64,000 nt of DNA from Leptospira sp. WS39.C2 (GTDB taxonomy: Bacteria > Spirochaetota > Leptospiria > Leptospirales > Leptospiraceae): positions 1,637,001 to 1,701,000 of the forward strand of contig NZ_CP162142.1 of NCBI RefSeq assembly GCF_040833965.1, given 5' to 3'. Below are positions 1 to 8,562 of this stretch, one piece after another. The position numbers and the translations under genes were made by a program. Within the stretch, counting starts at the first letter, position 1, and every line of letters begins with the position of its first letter. Under the pieces are notes generated by a model. It was not told where the DNA came from and searched no databases. It saw nothing but the letters and a program-made list of their open reading frames with translations.

Positions 1-323
1 TTGGCAAAATTTCGGTGGTACATCAAAATTTGGCGGTTGGATGGATAGTCGGGGAAATCACTTGGCATTGGGTAATCGAAATAATTAGAAAAATACTTCG
101 ATGAGATAAAGTGAGCACTTTCATACATGGGAGAACCTGGATTTTGGATATCCCATATCCCACCCACATCGTTGTGTTTTTCGAATACCACAAAAGGAAT
201 TCCTTTTGCAAGTAATGACCTGGCCATGGTTAAACCCGCAGGCCCCGCGCCAATGATACAAATTGTATCAGACTTATCTATGATCCCTTTGGAATTTGTT
301 TCCTGTTTAGTTTTTTGTTCCAT
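1..323 (-). CDS. Flavin-containing monooxygenase, N-terminal part (cut by left edge)
   Basis: The first 107 residues are present, starting at an ATG at 323; the rest lies outside the window. After a polar N-terminus of about 20 residues comes a Rossmann FAD-binding motif (IIGAGPAGL), then a basic-edge strand (VVFEKHNDVGG) and IWD, the usual start of class B flavin monooxygenases (FMO, Baeyer-Villiger and N-hydroxylating types). These oxidise substrates with NADPH and O2. The NADPH site and the FMO fingerprint are not in the visible part, so the substrate and exact subfamily cannot be given. The gene is divergent from the TetR regulator at 458 and a strong palindrome lies just upstream of its start, so TetR control is likely. 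Confidence 0.75.
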   Translation of the reverse strand, partial: MEQKTKQETNSKGIIDKSDTICIIGAGPAGLTMARSLLAKGIPFVVFEKHNDVGGIWDIQNPGSPMYESAHFISSKYFSNYFDYPMPSDFPDYPSNRQILMYHRNFA

Positions 324-333
324 TCTGCTATCC

Positions 334-360
334 ATTTATATGATCATTGATCATATAAAT
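334..360. promoter_or_regulatory. Palindromic operator between the monooxygenase and tetR
   Basis: Two perfect 13-base arms (ATTTATATGATCA and TGATCATATAAAT) flank one central T at 347. A second, partial copy of the right arm (TTGATCATAAAT) lies at about 368-379. The site begins 11 bases upstream of the monooxygenase ATG and about 100 bases upstream of the TetR ATG. Size, symmetry and position fit a TetR-family operator that controls both divergent genes; binding itself is inferred. Confidence 0.65.
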
Positions 361-457
361 GCGAGCATTGATCATAAATTGGAATGAGTCAAGAGCAAAT
401 TTAAGGTCTTAGCAAAAAATGATGTGCAAATTTTGACTAGAGATTTCTCCTTTTCCT

Positions 458-1099
458 ATGAGCCTCCCCATCAAAGTCCCTGTCCAAACGAGAAGTCGCG
501 AAAGGGTCGAACAAATCCTAAAATCAGCGAAGGAACTCATTGGGGAAAAGGGAATTGATGCAGTCAGTATGAGGGAGATTGCCCAAACGGCGGGGATTCA
601 AATTGGTTCTTTGTACCAATACTTTCCAGGGAAAAGTAACTTATTACTTACCATCATGACAGAATACTATGATTCCATGTATGAAGAAACCAAACGGATT
701 TTGGATCCAGTGCGAACAATTGAAGAATTAGAAATTGCTTCTGAAAAAGCATTCAAACAGTTTATCTCTGTTTTCCAAAAAGACCCAGCCCTTGCCAATC
801 TTTGGGCGGGAGCACGGGCCATCCCCGAGCTTGTATCAGAAGACAATCGTGATACCTACCGAAATGCAGACCTGATGGTAAAAACAATGATACGATGCCT
901 CCCCAATCTGAAGGAATCGGAGTTACGACCATTTGCTTTGTATTTCAGTCATACCTTGGGTATGATAGTGAGGTTTGTCCGAGAGATTGATGCGGAACAT
1001 GGGAAAGCTGTTTTAAAGGAAACATTTGATCTATTAAAATTAAAACTGAGAGAATTTGATTCTTTGGCTAAGAAAAAAACTAAATTAAAAAAGCGGTAA
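458..1099 (+). CDS. TetR-family transcriptional regulator
   Basis: 213 residues, the usual length for TetR repressors. Residues about 10-60 form the TetR helix-turn-helix: ILKSAKELIGEKG, then VSMREIAQTAGI and the recognition helix region GSLYQYFPGKSNLL. The remaining all-helical part would be the ligand-binding and dimerisation domain; it carries no motif that identifies a ligand. TetR proteins normally repress a neighbouring divergent gene and are released by a small molecule. Here the neighbour is a flavin monooxygenase, with a 27-base palindrome between the two. No clear ribosome binding site precedes the ATG. Confidence 0.85.
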   Translation: MSLPIKVPVQTRSRERVEQILKSAKELIGEKGIDAVSMREIAQTAGIQIGSLYQYFPGKSNLLLTIMTEYYDSMYEETKRILDPVRTIEELEIASEKAFKQFISVFQKDPALANLWAGARAIPELVSEDNRDTYRNADLMVKTMIRCLPNLKESELRPFALYFSHTLGMIVRFVREIDAEHGKAVLKETFDLLKLKLREFDSLAKKKTKLKKR

Positions 1100-1142
1100 C
1101 AAGGATAGGGAACTTGATTCCAATAGAAACAAATTGTTTGTT

Positions 1143-1817
1143 TTAAATCTTTTGGTATTTCTTCGCTTGTTTTTTGTTTTCAGGGTCTAGTTCAATAGCT
1201 TCTGGATGGAGGACAATGTTCCAATACCTGACCACATAAGCGATGACTCCAGCAGTGAGTACAAATAGTAAAACATACGCGGAGATGACTGGGTGCATGA
1301 GGAAAGGATAAGGGGCACCGAATTGGTGAAAGTAGGGTAAAGACATATACCATATCACAGAAACGGCGACGATCCCCACACCAAATTTTCCCCACCAATT
1401 TGGCCTACCTTGTAGCCCACGTTTTAAATACAAAAACCCACCAAGCCATACACCTAGAATCTCTCGGATGAAATATACGATGAGGATCCAACTGGGAAAC
1501 GCAAAATGAAGTGTCACTACATAAAGTCCACCTAATGTAACCAGTTTATCACATACAGGATCTAAGTAACGACCAAGAGTTGTTTCTTGGTGTAAGAGTC
1601 TTGCAAAGAGGCCATCCAAATAATCAGTGAAAACGGCAACAAGTGCGTAACCAATCGATGCAAAAAATGCACTTAGGTTCGATGGATCTTTGGCATAATC
1701 ATAAGTGCTATAGAAAAAAAATGGTAATAACAAGACACGGAATATGGATAAAAAATTGGAAAGTGTGAAGATACGATCCTGGAAAAGGTCTTTGGCTTTT
1801 TTTTCTTCGATTTGCAT
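1143..1817 (-). CDS. pgsA: CDP-alcohol phosphatidyltransferase, PgsA-like
   Basis: 224 residues from the ATG at 1817. A reading frame extends upstream to a TTG at 1865, but the ATG puts the first membrane helix at the usual place. The family signature is complete: DYLDGLFARL, eight residues on a Gly, then Asp in RYLDP and Asp in VCDK, i.e. D-x2-D-G-x2-A-R-x8-G-x3-D-x3-D, which binds the metal ions and CDP-diacylglycerol. Several hydrophobic segments follow, as expected for a six-helix inner-membrane enzyme. The likely product is phosphatidylglycerol phosphate made from CDP-diacylglycerol and glycerol 3-phosphate, but other alcohol acceptors in this family cannot be excluded. Confidence 0.75.
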   Translation of the reverse strand: MQIEEKKAKDLFQDRIFTLSNFLSIFRVLLLPFFFYSTYDYAKDPSNLSAFFASIGYALVAVFTDYLDGLFARLLHQETTLGRYLDPVCDKLVTLGGLYVVTLHFAFPSWILIVYFIREILGVWLGGFLYLKRGLQGRPNWWGKFGVGIVAVSVIWYMSLPYFHQFGAPYPFLMHPVISAYVLLFVLTAGVIAYVVRYWNIVLHPEAIELDPENKKQAKKYQKI

Positions 1818-1920
1818 AGAACCTATGCCAGATTCTAAAAAATCTAACCGAAGGCAAGAAAACAAATGAAAACAATGTTGACGATTGGAGTCGAATCTAT
1901 ACCTTGGTTTTTATTCCGAT

Positions 1921-1997
<77 letters not shown>

Positions 1998-2028
1998 TCG
2001 GGAATTTTCCTTCTTATTATCCCTTGAT

Positions 2029-3048
2029 TCACTCAATGTATTCTTCTTTGTCTTTTTTGAATAGAATTTGATTTTCCTCTTCTAATACTCTTGCGACTTG
2101 TACAATTTTACTTCTAGCTTCGTTTATCTCACGTAAGGTGACCCGAGGTTTCATATCTAAAATATCTAATATATCTTCTGCTCGGTTTTGGCTCATATTG
2201 TTTAAGAATTTTTTTCGAATTTCGTCTCCAGCACCACGGATGGCAAGTGAGATAGAAGTATCATCTGCCAAACGATTGATGAGAATCCGCATCTCTTTGT
2301 TATCGAGAGACAGAATGTCCTCAAATGTGTATAATTTTTCTCGGACTTGGTCTGCAACTTCCGGAGATGACTCTTCTAACTCAGACAAAATGGTTTCTTC
2401 TGCACCTTTCTCCATAAAGTTGAGGATGTTTGCAAGGACATGAGCTCCACCAGCTTCTGAGTATTCTTGTTTGTCTCGTTCTTCGAACCGTTTTTTTAAA
2501 ATCCTGGCAATGTTTTGGATCACATCGGGGTGGGTTTTGGAAGTGGTTGCAAGCCGAACCGCAATTTTTGCTTGTTCTGGCTTTGGAAAAAGTTTCAAAA
2601 CGTCCGCTGCTTTTTTGGGGTCTAGGTGGGAAAGTGTCACCGCGATGATTTGCGCAGACTCCGATGCAAGCATGGTTTGCAAAACACTTGGCTCTACCTG
2701 GTTTAAAAATTCAAAATCGTTTTTTGTCTCTTCTTTGTGGATTTTTTTAAGAATCACATTTGCTTTTTCCGATCCCACGGTGTGTTCGAGGAGGGATTTG
2801 GCAGTCGACAAACCACCAGAAGTGGATTCTGTCAGATCTTCAATGGTATGATGGAATTCTTTTAGTATGTTTTCCTTTTCTTCTTTGGATACGGATCTGA
2901 TTTTCGACATCTCCAAAATCACTGCTTCGAGCATTGTATCGTCTAGGTGTCTTAGAACATCGGCGGCTCTTTCTTTGCCAAGGGAAAGGAGGAGGAGGGC
3001 AGCTTTTCTAACGCCAGGGGTGACGGAGGTTGGGTTCTCAGACTTCAT
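2029..3048 (-). CDS. fliG: Flagellar motor switch protein FliG
   Basis: 339 residues, normal for FliG, the C-ring protein that touches the stator and makes torque. The N-terminal part (VRKAALLLLSLGKERAADVL) matches the FliG domain that binds the MS ring. The middle domain has SAQIIAVTLSHLDPKKAADVL in place of the usual EHPQ surface. The C-terminal torque domain is recognisable: FEDILSLDNKEMRILI, then ISLAIRGAGDEIRKKFLNNMS and the terminal REINEARSKIVQ. The start is the ATG at 3048 with GGAG 11 bases upstream. No other flagellar gene is adjacent. Leptospires can carry more than one FliG, so this may be a paralogue. Confidence 0.9.
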   Translation of the reverse strand: MKSENPTSVTPGVRKAALLLLSLGKERAADVLRHLDDTMLEAVILEMSKIRSVSKEEKENILKEFHHTIEDLTESTSGGLSTAKSLLEHTVGSEKANVILKKIHKEETKNDFEFLNQVEPSVLQTMLASESAQIIAVTLSHLDPKKAADVLKLFPKPEQAKIAVRLATTSKTHPDVIQNIARILKKRFEERDKQEYSEAGGAHVLANILNFMEKGAEETILSELEESSPEVADQVREKLYTFEDILSLDNKEMRILINRLADDTSISLAIRGAGDEIRKKFLNNMSQNRAEDILDILDMKPRVTLREINEARSKIVQVARVLEEENQILFKKDKEEYIE

Positions 3049-3179
3049 GTGACATAATTCTCCGAGTTTCCTATGGATGTCAAAAAAAACTTATCTAATG
3101 AGACAAAATTTTCTAAAGGTCTCATTAACTTCGTACGATACCCTTTGTAAGTTAGAAAGATAAAGGAACGAAAAACCAG

Positions 3180-3389
3180 ATGGACAAAGCACACAAATTC
3201 AAAAACACACTCGAAAGATACATTCACTACCGAGGAATCGACATCGTTTTACACCTCAAAGATGGAAAGAGCATCGAACTTGATAAAAACCGCCAAATGA
3301 TGGACGATGTTGTCATCGGGAATTTGGCCACTGGTGTGGTTCGCATTCCCATTGCCGACATCCAAAGTGCAGACTTTTTTGCTGCTTAA
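3180..3389 (+). CDS. Small hypothetical protein (69 aa)
   Basis: The ATG at 3180 is preceded by AAAGGAA about ten bases upstream. The product is soluble, with an amphipathic N-terminal helix and then strands (IDIVLHLKDGKSIEL, VVIGNLATGVVRIPIADI). I do not recognise a family. The pattern of short beta strands with hydrophobic alternation suggests a small folded domain. It lies between divergent fliG and the convergent end of the pdh operon, 13 bases from pdhC, so it is probably transcribed alone. Confidence 0.65.
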   Translation: MDKAHKFKNTLERYIHYRGIDIVLHLKDGKSIELDKNRQMMDDVVIGNLATGVVRIPIADIQSADFFAA

Positions 3390-3402
3390 GCCCTAAACTT
3401 GT

Positions 3403-4791
3403 TTAACCGACTGCAAGGAGAAGGTTTGGTTTTTCCAAAAAACTCCTTAAAGTCTTTAAAAACTCTGCTCCCACCGCTCCATCGATCACCCGGTGATCGC
3501 AGGAGAGTGTGAGAGAAAGAACCCTTCCTGCCACCACGTTTCCATTTTCCACAACGGGTTTGTCTTCCACAGAACCGATTGCAAGGATTCCACTTTCTGG
3601 TTCATTGATGATGGCCGTAAACCGACTGATCCCATACATTCCCAAATTGGAAATTGTGAAGGTTCCGTTCGTAAATTCTTCTGGTTTTAATTTTCTGTCC
3701 CTTGCTTTTTTTGCGAGTTCTTTCACCTCGCTTGAGATTTGAAGGATGGATTTTCGATTTGCATCTCGGATAACGGGTGTTAAGAGTCCTCCGTCGATGG
3801 AGACGGCAATGCCTACATCCACCCGACCAAATTGTTTAATGGAATCCCCCTGGAAACTAGCATTCACTTTGGGATGGAGTCGAAGAGCCGCTGCAGTTGC
3901 TTTCACGATAATGTCATTCAAACTTACTTTAGCAGGTGAATCTGGAGATTGTGCCACTTGGAATTCATTGATTTCTTTTCGGAAAGACTCGAGAGCCTTG
4001 GCATTTACATCCACATTTAGGTAAAAATGGGGTAGGTTTTGTTTCGATTCTGTGAGTCGTTTCGCGATCGTTTTACGCATCCCATTCAAACTGATCACTT
4101 CATCATTCACTTGTGTTTCGAAACTGAAAGTTGATGTACCTGAACCTTTTGTGAGTGTATCAAGTACATCCTTTTTGGTGATCCTGCCTTCAGGCCCAGT
4201 GCCAATTACTTTGTGCAAATCAATTCCATGTTCGATGGCAATGGATTTGGCAAGTGGGGATGCAAGGACACGAAGTGTTCCTCGTGGAACGGTTGTTGTT
4301 CCATTTGTTTGTTCCTTAGAATAAGATGGAGGAAGATTTGAGGAAGGTGGTTTTTGTGTGTCTGCACTACTTGCATTTGATTTTGTTAAGTTGGGACTTT
4401 CATCTCCACCAGAATCTTCCTTTGGAGTGAGTATTTCTTTTGAGGTATCTTTCGTTTGTGTTTGGGTGGGAGTGGAAGCGGTAGGTTTTGGTTCTTCGCC
4501 AGAGGAGCTTTGTTTTTTCGGCAGGTTTGAAAGTAGGGATGTGATGTCCTCTCCTGGTTTTCCAATCACCGCTAATGCTTCGCCTACTTTTAGTTTGGTG
4601 CCCTCACCCTGGATGATTTTTAAGATCACTCCTGAATCATAAGCTTCCATCTCCATCACCGCTTTGTCAGTTTCAACTTCTGCGAGGATGTCCCCTGGAC
4701 TTACGGAATCACCTTCTTTTTTCAACCATTTGACAATGGTTCCCTCTTCCATCGTAGGGGATAATTGGGTCATTTCTTGTATTTTTGCCAC
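3403..4791 (-). CDS. pdhC: Pyruvate dehydrogenase E2, dihydrolipoamide acetyltransferase
   Basis: 462 residues from a GTG at 4791. This start is preferred because AAGGAGA sits just upstream and the protein then begins directly with the lipoyl domain; the longer frame to 4845 only overlaps pdhB. Order: one lipoyl domain with the lipoylated Lys43 (ETDKAVME), a long Ser/Pro/Thr-rich linker, a peripheral-subunit-binding domain ([28 protein letters not shown]), and the catalytic domain with active-site [14 protein letters not shown]. It transfers the acetyl group from lipoate to CoA. The ribosome binding site overlaps the pdhB stop, so the two genes are probably translationally coupled. It is the last gene of the operon. 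The E3 subunit is not in the window. Confidence 0.9.
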   Translation of the reverse strand: MAKIQEMTQLSPTMEEGTIVKWLKKEGDSVSPGDILAEVETDKAVMEMEAYDSGVILKIIQGEGTKLKVGEALAVIGKPGEDITSLLSNLPKKQSSSGEEPKPTASTPTQTQTKDTSKEILTPKEDSGGDESPNLTKSNASSADTQKPPSSNLPPSYSKEQTNGTTTVPRGTLRVLASPLAKSIAIEHGIDLHKVIGTGPEGRITKKDVLDTLTKGSGTSTFSFETQVNDEVISLNGMRKTIAKRLTESKQNLPHFYLNVDVNAKALESFRKEINEFQVAQSPDSPAKVSLNDIIVKATAAALRLHPKVNASFQGDSIKQFGRVDVGIAVSIDGGLLTPVIRDANRKSILQISSEVKELAKKARDRKLKPEEFTNGTFTISNLGMYGISRFTAIINEPESGILAIGSVEDKPVVENGNVVAGRVLSLTLSCDHRVIDGAVGAEFLKTLRSFLEKPNLLLAVG

Positions 4792-4801
4792 TCTGGTCTC
4801 C

Positions 4802-5776
4802 TTAACGTAACATCTCTCGGATGGTATCTGCCACTCGGTTGGCATTCGGCAAACTCATTCGTTCTAGGTTTGCGGCATAAGACATCGGAACATCCATTTG
4901 TGTGACTCGTTCAACCGGATGGTCTAAATAGGCGAAAACATTTTTTTGGATGAGGTGAGAGATTTGTGCTCCAAACCCAGCAACAGGCCATCCCTCTTCT
5001 ACGACAAGAGCTCGGTTTGTTTTTTTGACTGATTCATAAATCAGATTTTCATCTAACGGGCGTAAACTGCGTAGATCCACAATTTCTACAGAGATTCCTT
5101 CTTTTTCTAAAATGGACGCTGCTTCTTCTGCAAAACTCAGAGCTCTTGACCAAGTAACGATAGTTATGTCTGTTCCTTTTCGTTTGATTTCGCCAAGTCC
5201 TAAAGGAATGGTATATTCCTGTTCGGGGACTTCCCCTTTCGAACCGTATAACACTTCTGATTCTATAAAGATGGTTGGGTTATTATCCCGGATGGAAGAT
5301 TTTAGTAGTCCATACGCATCTTTTGGTGTAGCAGGGCATACCACTTTGAGGCCAGGGCAGTGGGCATACCAAGATTCAAAGGCTTGTGAATGTTGTGCCC
5401 CAAGCCTTCCTCCAGCGCCGCCAGCACCACGAAATACAATCGGCATTGGAAATTGGCCACCACTCATATAATTCATCTTCGCTGCTGAATTGATGATTTG
5501 GTCAATGGCAACGAGTGAAAAATTCCAAGTCATAAATTCAATGATGGGCCTGAGTCCCACCATCGCAGAACCCACTCCAATCCCAGCAAATCCATTTTCG
5601 GAAATTGGGGTATCAATCACACGTTCCTCCCCAAATTTATCGAGCATTCCTTGGGAAACTTTATAGGCACCTTGGTAATGTCCCACTTCTTCTCCCATGA
5701 GGTAGATGAGTGGATCTTTTTCCATTTCTTCCACCATGGCGCGGTTGAGTGCCTCTCTATAGGTTAAAATCGCCAT
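4802..5776 (-). CDS. pdhB: Pyruvate dehydrogenase E1, beta subunit
   Basis: 324 residues, the usual E1 beta length. Typical motifs are [42 protein letters not shown], a Gly-rich loop ([16 protein letters not shown]) and the C-terminal transketolase fold ([10 protein letters not shown]). With PdhA it forms the thiamine-diphosphate E1 that decarboxylates pyruvate. The ATG at 5776 directly abuts the pdhA stop (5777-5779), with GGAGGA inside the end of pdhA, so the pair is co-translated. A branched-chain 2-oxoacid dehydrogenase is a possible alternative, since the subunits look alike. Confidence 0.9.
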   Translation of the reverse strand: MAILTYREALNRAMVEEMEKDPLIYLMGEEVGHYQGAYKVSQGMLDKFGEERVIDTPISENGFAGIGVGSAMVGLRPIIEFMTWNFSLVAIDQIINSAAKMNYMSGGQFPMPIVFRGAGGAGGRLGAQHSQAFESWYAHCPGLKVVCPATPKDAYGLLKSSIRDNNPTIFIESEVLYGSKGEVPEQEYTIPLGLGEIKRKGTDITIVTWSRALSFAEEAASILEKEGISVEIVDLRSLRPLDENLIYESVKKTNRALVVEEGWPVAGFGAQISHLIQKNVFAYLDHPVERVTQMDVPMSYAANLERMSLPNANRVADTIREMLR

Positions 5777-6763
5777 TTATTTATCCTCCGCATACACGTA
5801 CTTGTGGAGTTGGGAAAGGGGTGGTTCTGGGGAAGCTTCAGCAAAAGCATAGGCTTCTTCAATTTGGGTTTGGATTTCGATTTCTAATTTGTCTAAAACA
5901 TCGGGTTTTATTCCACCTAACTCGAGTTCATTCCTTGCTCGCATCAGTGGATCCTTTTTTTTATAGGCATCCAATTCTTCTTTGGTTCTATACTTTGCTG
6001 GGTCAGACATAGAATGACCTCGAAATCGGTAGGTGGAGACTTCGATGAGTGTTGGACCTTCCCCTCGGCGAGCTCTGTCGACTGCCACTTTGACGTGATC
6101 TCTAACCTTTCTAACTTCATCCCCTTCGATATGGTCTCTTGCCATATCATAAGCATAGGCTCGCACTGATACATCTTTGACAGCAAGGGCTCGGTATTCT
6201 GGTGTTCCCATCGCATAATGGTTGTTCTCACAAATAAAAACAACGGGAAGTTTCCAAATGGCCGCAAGGTTTAGTCCTTCATGGAAAGAACCAATATTGG
6301 CAGCACCTTCTCCAAAAAAACAAATGGTGACGGAGTCTTCTTTTTTGTATTTGGAAGCAAATGCAATGCCTGCAGCGAGTGAGATATGGCCACCCACAAT
6401 TCCATGGCCTCCCATAAAATGTGCATTTTTATCAAAAAAATGCATCGATCCTCCATTCCCCTTCGAGACCCCTGTTGCTTTGCCAAAGAGTTCTGCCATG
6501 AGGGGATTTGGATGTAAACCACGAGCGAGTGCATGTCCGTGGTCGCGGTAAGTCGAAACTATATAATCGTGTGGAGTGAGGGCAGCTATGGAACCAACTC
6601 CCACAGCCTCTTGCCCGATGTACAAATGGAGAAACCCACCAATTTTTCCGACACTGTATGCTTTTGCAGCAGCCTCTTCAAACTTCCGTATAAGTACCAT
6701 TTGCCTGTAGAACTCTTGTAATTCGCTCACTGAGTGTGAGTCTTTGGGGATAGAAGAAACCAA
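5777..6763 (-). CDS. pdhA: Pyruvate dehydrogenase E1, alpha subunit
   Basis: 328 residues, first gene of the operon. The start is a TTG at 6763 with GGAGG six bases upstream. Diagnostic motifs are FLHLYIGQEAVGVG, TYRDHGHAL, GGSMHFFD, and the thiamine-diphosphate motif, which here reads GEGAANIGSFHEGLN and ends in CENN (GEG rather than the more common GDG). The regulatory-loop region YRFRGHSMSDPAKYRT is also present. The operon order alpha, beta, E2 is typical of the heterotetrameric E1 type. The family assignment is firm; pyruvate as substrate is inferred from overall similarity. Confidence 0.9.
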   Translation of the reverse strand: MVSSIPKDSHSVSELQEFYRQMVLIRKFEEAAAKAYSVGKIGGFLHLYIGQEAVGVGSIAALTPHDYIVSTYRDHGHALARGLHPNPLMAELFGKATGVSKGNGGSMHFFDKNAHFMGGHGIVGGHISLAAGIAFASKYKKEDSVTICFFGEGAANIGSFHEGLNLAAIWKLPVVFICENNHYAMGTPEYRALAVKDVSVRAYAYDMARDHIEGDEVRKVRDHVKVAVDRARRGEGPTLIEVSTYRFRGHSMSDPAKYRTKEELDAYKKKDPLMRARNELELGGIKPDVLDKLEIEIQTQIEEAYAFAEASPEPPLSQLHKYVYAEDK

Positions 6764-6867
6764 ATAGAACCTCCAAAACCTCTAAAAAACTACACCATTT
6801 AGACAAAGAAAGAAAGCAAAAATCTTGCTCTTAAAAGAACATAAAAGACAGTTTCCCTAGGACCTTT

Positions 6868-8151
6868 ATGAAAATTACGAGTGCTGGTATCGAATTCTTA
6901 GAATTCAATGAATTTAAAAATTTTGCTGTTGATTATGATCTGTTAGGTTCTGTTTCCTTAAGTGAACCTGTTGTTGATAAAAACGGTAACATCCTCATCA
7001 AAGAGAAAGTAGCGATCAAAGAAAACGTTTTAAAAAAATTGGAAGGTTTAGAAGGGAATTATATACCCTCTTTCAAACTTGCAATGTCAAAGGATTTGAT
7101 GAAGATGTTAAGACAGGTTTTGTCAAAAGCCATCTTAAATCGAATTGATGATCGTTCGAATGAATTTATTTTCCATCTATATGAACAAAATGCAGAACGA
7201 ATGGCGAGTCTAAAAGGTATCATTCAAAATGCTTTTTATTCAAAAACAATTGCCTTATCTTTTTTTCGCATTTTACTTTCCCATAAAGAATTTTTTAACC
7301 ATTTAGCAGACTTTGGCCTACTCAGTTTGGGTTCGGTCATCCAAAAACAATATGGATTTAAAATGGTGAATCGTTTTAGTTTTTTAGCAGGTTTATGTGC
7401 GGATATTGCTGTATCAAAAGAAGGATTGTATCGGCAAAGTTTTTTTGGATCTTCACTTTCCTCGGCAGTGAATTTGAGCATTGAAATTGCGCGTAAACTC
7501 AATTTACCAGAAGAAGTGATCAGTGCGATCAATAACCATGGGAATTCAAATTTTGAAATTCCTGGAGTGAATCCTGCCAATGTGAATGTTGAAGACTTAA
7601 GGAAACACCAGTTGAACCAAGACTTACTCGCTGGAAGTGGAATGGAAGATGATGCTAGTGATGATGAAGAAGAGGCGGGTGAATATGCTGACAATACCGC
7701 CGAAGTTACGTTAGATGCATTAAAAATCGCTCGTTACATAATCGAGAATCTAAAAACCACAACTGAGAAAGAACATGTTTCTGAGAAACTTTTAGTAATG
7801 TTTACATACAATGCTGAAAAAGGACTCTTTCGAAAAGATTTAGCAGATCCTATGATCAATCGGTTCAAAGAATTTGACCATGCTATCAAACGAATCAGAA
7901 CAATCGCAGAAATTGAAAACAAGTGTAAGTTCCAAACATCCGCGTGGGCCTATCCCAAACCAAAATCTTCCCAAATTCTTTGTAAGGACCGAAACTACCA
8001 ATGCCCTTGGATTGTGAATGGTTGGGACCTTCGTATCATCACGCCACAAGATCCATTTGGACACATTGGTACAGCATTGGAAGTGGGTACGTATCCGAAG
8101 TGTGCCTTAGAAGAAGAACTACACGCGAAAATCAAATACACCGAGTCGTAG
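6868..8151 (+). CDS. Degenerate HD-GYP-like protein
   Basis: 427 residues from an ATG preceded by TAGGA. Residues about 20-70 (LLGSVSLSEPVVDKNGNILI, IKENVLKKLEGL) look like the N-terminal domain common in HD-GYP cyclic-di-GMP phosphodiesterases. The next part follows the HD-GYP helical layout, but the metal ligands are missing: the HD site reads GLCADIA and the second histidine region reads INNHGN. An acidic insert (about 255-275, DDASDDEEEAGE) interrupts the domain. The C-terminal 70 residues contain several cysteines (CKF, LCKDRNYQCPW, KCALEEE). The protein is probably not catalytic and may bind a ligand or partner. It is monocistronic and ends at a strong terminator. Confidence 0.55.
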   Translation: MKITSAGIEFLEFNEFKNFAVDYDLLGSVSLSEPVVDKNGNILIKEKVAIKENVLKKLEGLEGNYIPSFKLAMSKDLMKMLRQVLSKAILNRIDDRSNEFIFHLYEQNAERMASLKGIIQNAFYSKTIALSFFRILLSHKEFFNHLADFGLLSLGSVIQKQYGFKMVNRFSFLAGLCADIAVSKEGLYRQSFFGSSLSSAVNLSIEIARKLNLPEEVISAINNHGNSNFEIPGVNPANVNVEDLRKHQLNQDLLAGSGMEDDASDDEEEAGEYADNTAEVTLDALKIARYIIENLKTTTEKEHVSEKLLVMFTYNAEKGLFRKDLADPMINRFKEFDHAIKRIRTIAEIENKCKFQTSAWAYPKPKSSQILCKDRNYQCPWIVNGWDLRIITPQDPFGHIGTALEVGTYPKCALEEELHAKIKYTES

Positions 8152-8160
8152 GACAAAAAA

Positions 8161-8190
8161 AAACCAACCGAAACTCGGTTGGTTTTTTCT
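8161..8190. terminator. Bidirectional intrinsic terminator
   Basis: Arms 8161-8171 (AAACCAACCGA) and 8175-8185 (TCGGTTGGTTT) form an 11-bp stem with a three-base loop. Runs of A before it and T after it would let it work for both the plus-strand gene ending at 8151 and the convergent lipoprotein gene ending at 8212. Confidence 0.9.
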
Positions 8191-8211
8191 TACAAAAAGA
8201 TGAAAAAAGAA

Positions 8212-8460
8212 TTAGAAACCAGCAGGTTTTTTAATGTCTTTTGTTGCGTCTTTGATCGCACCAGTAGCAGCTTTTTTAGCTTCAGCTTCTGCAGTTTTAA
8301 CAGCTGCATCAACTTTTTTCTCTACTTCAGTAGTTACTTTGTTTGCTGCATCTTCAACAGTTTCCATTTTTTCTTCTACAACTGGTTCTTCTTTTTTGCA
8401 GAAAGCAAGTCCAGAAGCCATAGTTACACCGAGAATTAAAACGAGTAGTTTCTTATTCAT
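8212..8460 (-). CDS. Small Ala/Lys/Glu-rich lipoprotein
   Basis: 82 residues from an ATG with TAGGAGA nine bases upstream. A short signal peptide (MNKKLLVLILGVTMASG) ends in LAFC, a lipobox of the loose kind spirochaetes accept, so Cys21 is probably lipidated. The mature part is very acidic, then repetitive in Ala, Lys, Glu and Val (KKVDAAVKTAEAEAKKAA, IKDATKDIKK), which predicts one long amphipathic helix. No enzyme motif is present. A structural or stress-related envelope lipoprotein is plausible, but no specific function is supported. Confidence 0.75.
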   Translation of the reverse strand: MNKKLLVLILGVTMASGLAFCKKEEPVVEEKMETVEDAANKVTTEVEKKVDAAVKTAEAEAKKAATGAIKDATKDIKKPAGF

Positions 8461-8562
8461 CGAAAGTTTTCTCCTAAAAAATCTTTTAATTCTGCCAAAA
8501 CTACACGAACTCAGTTTCCATTGAAAGAAATTTCTGTATGGAAACCGAAAAATCGTAAGGCT

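Noticed and set aside
1100..1142. Terminator between tetR and pgsA
   Set aside because: An AAACAA/TTGTTT pairing exists, but the stem is short and AT-only, with no convincing T tract in either direction.
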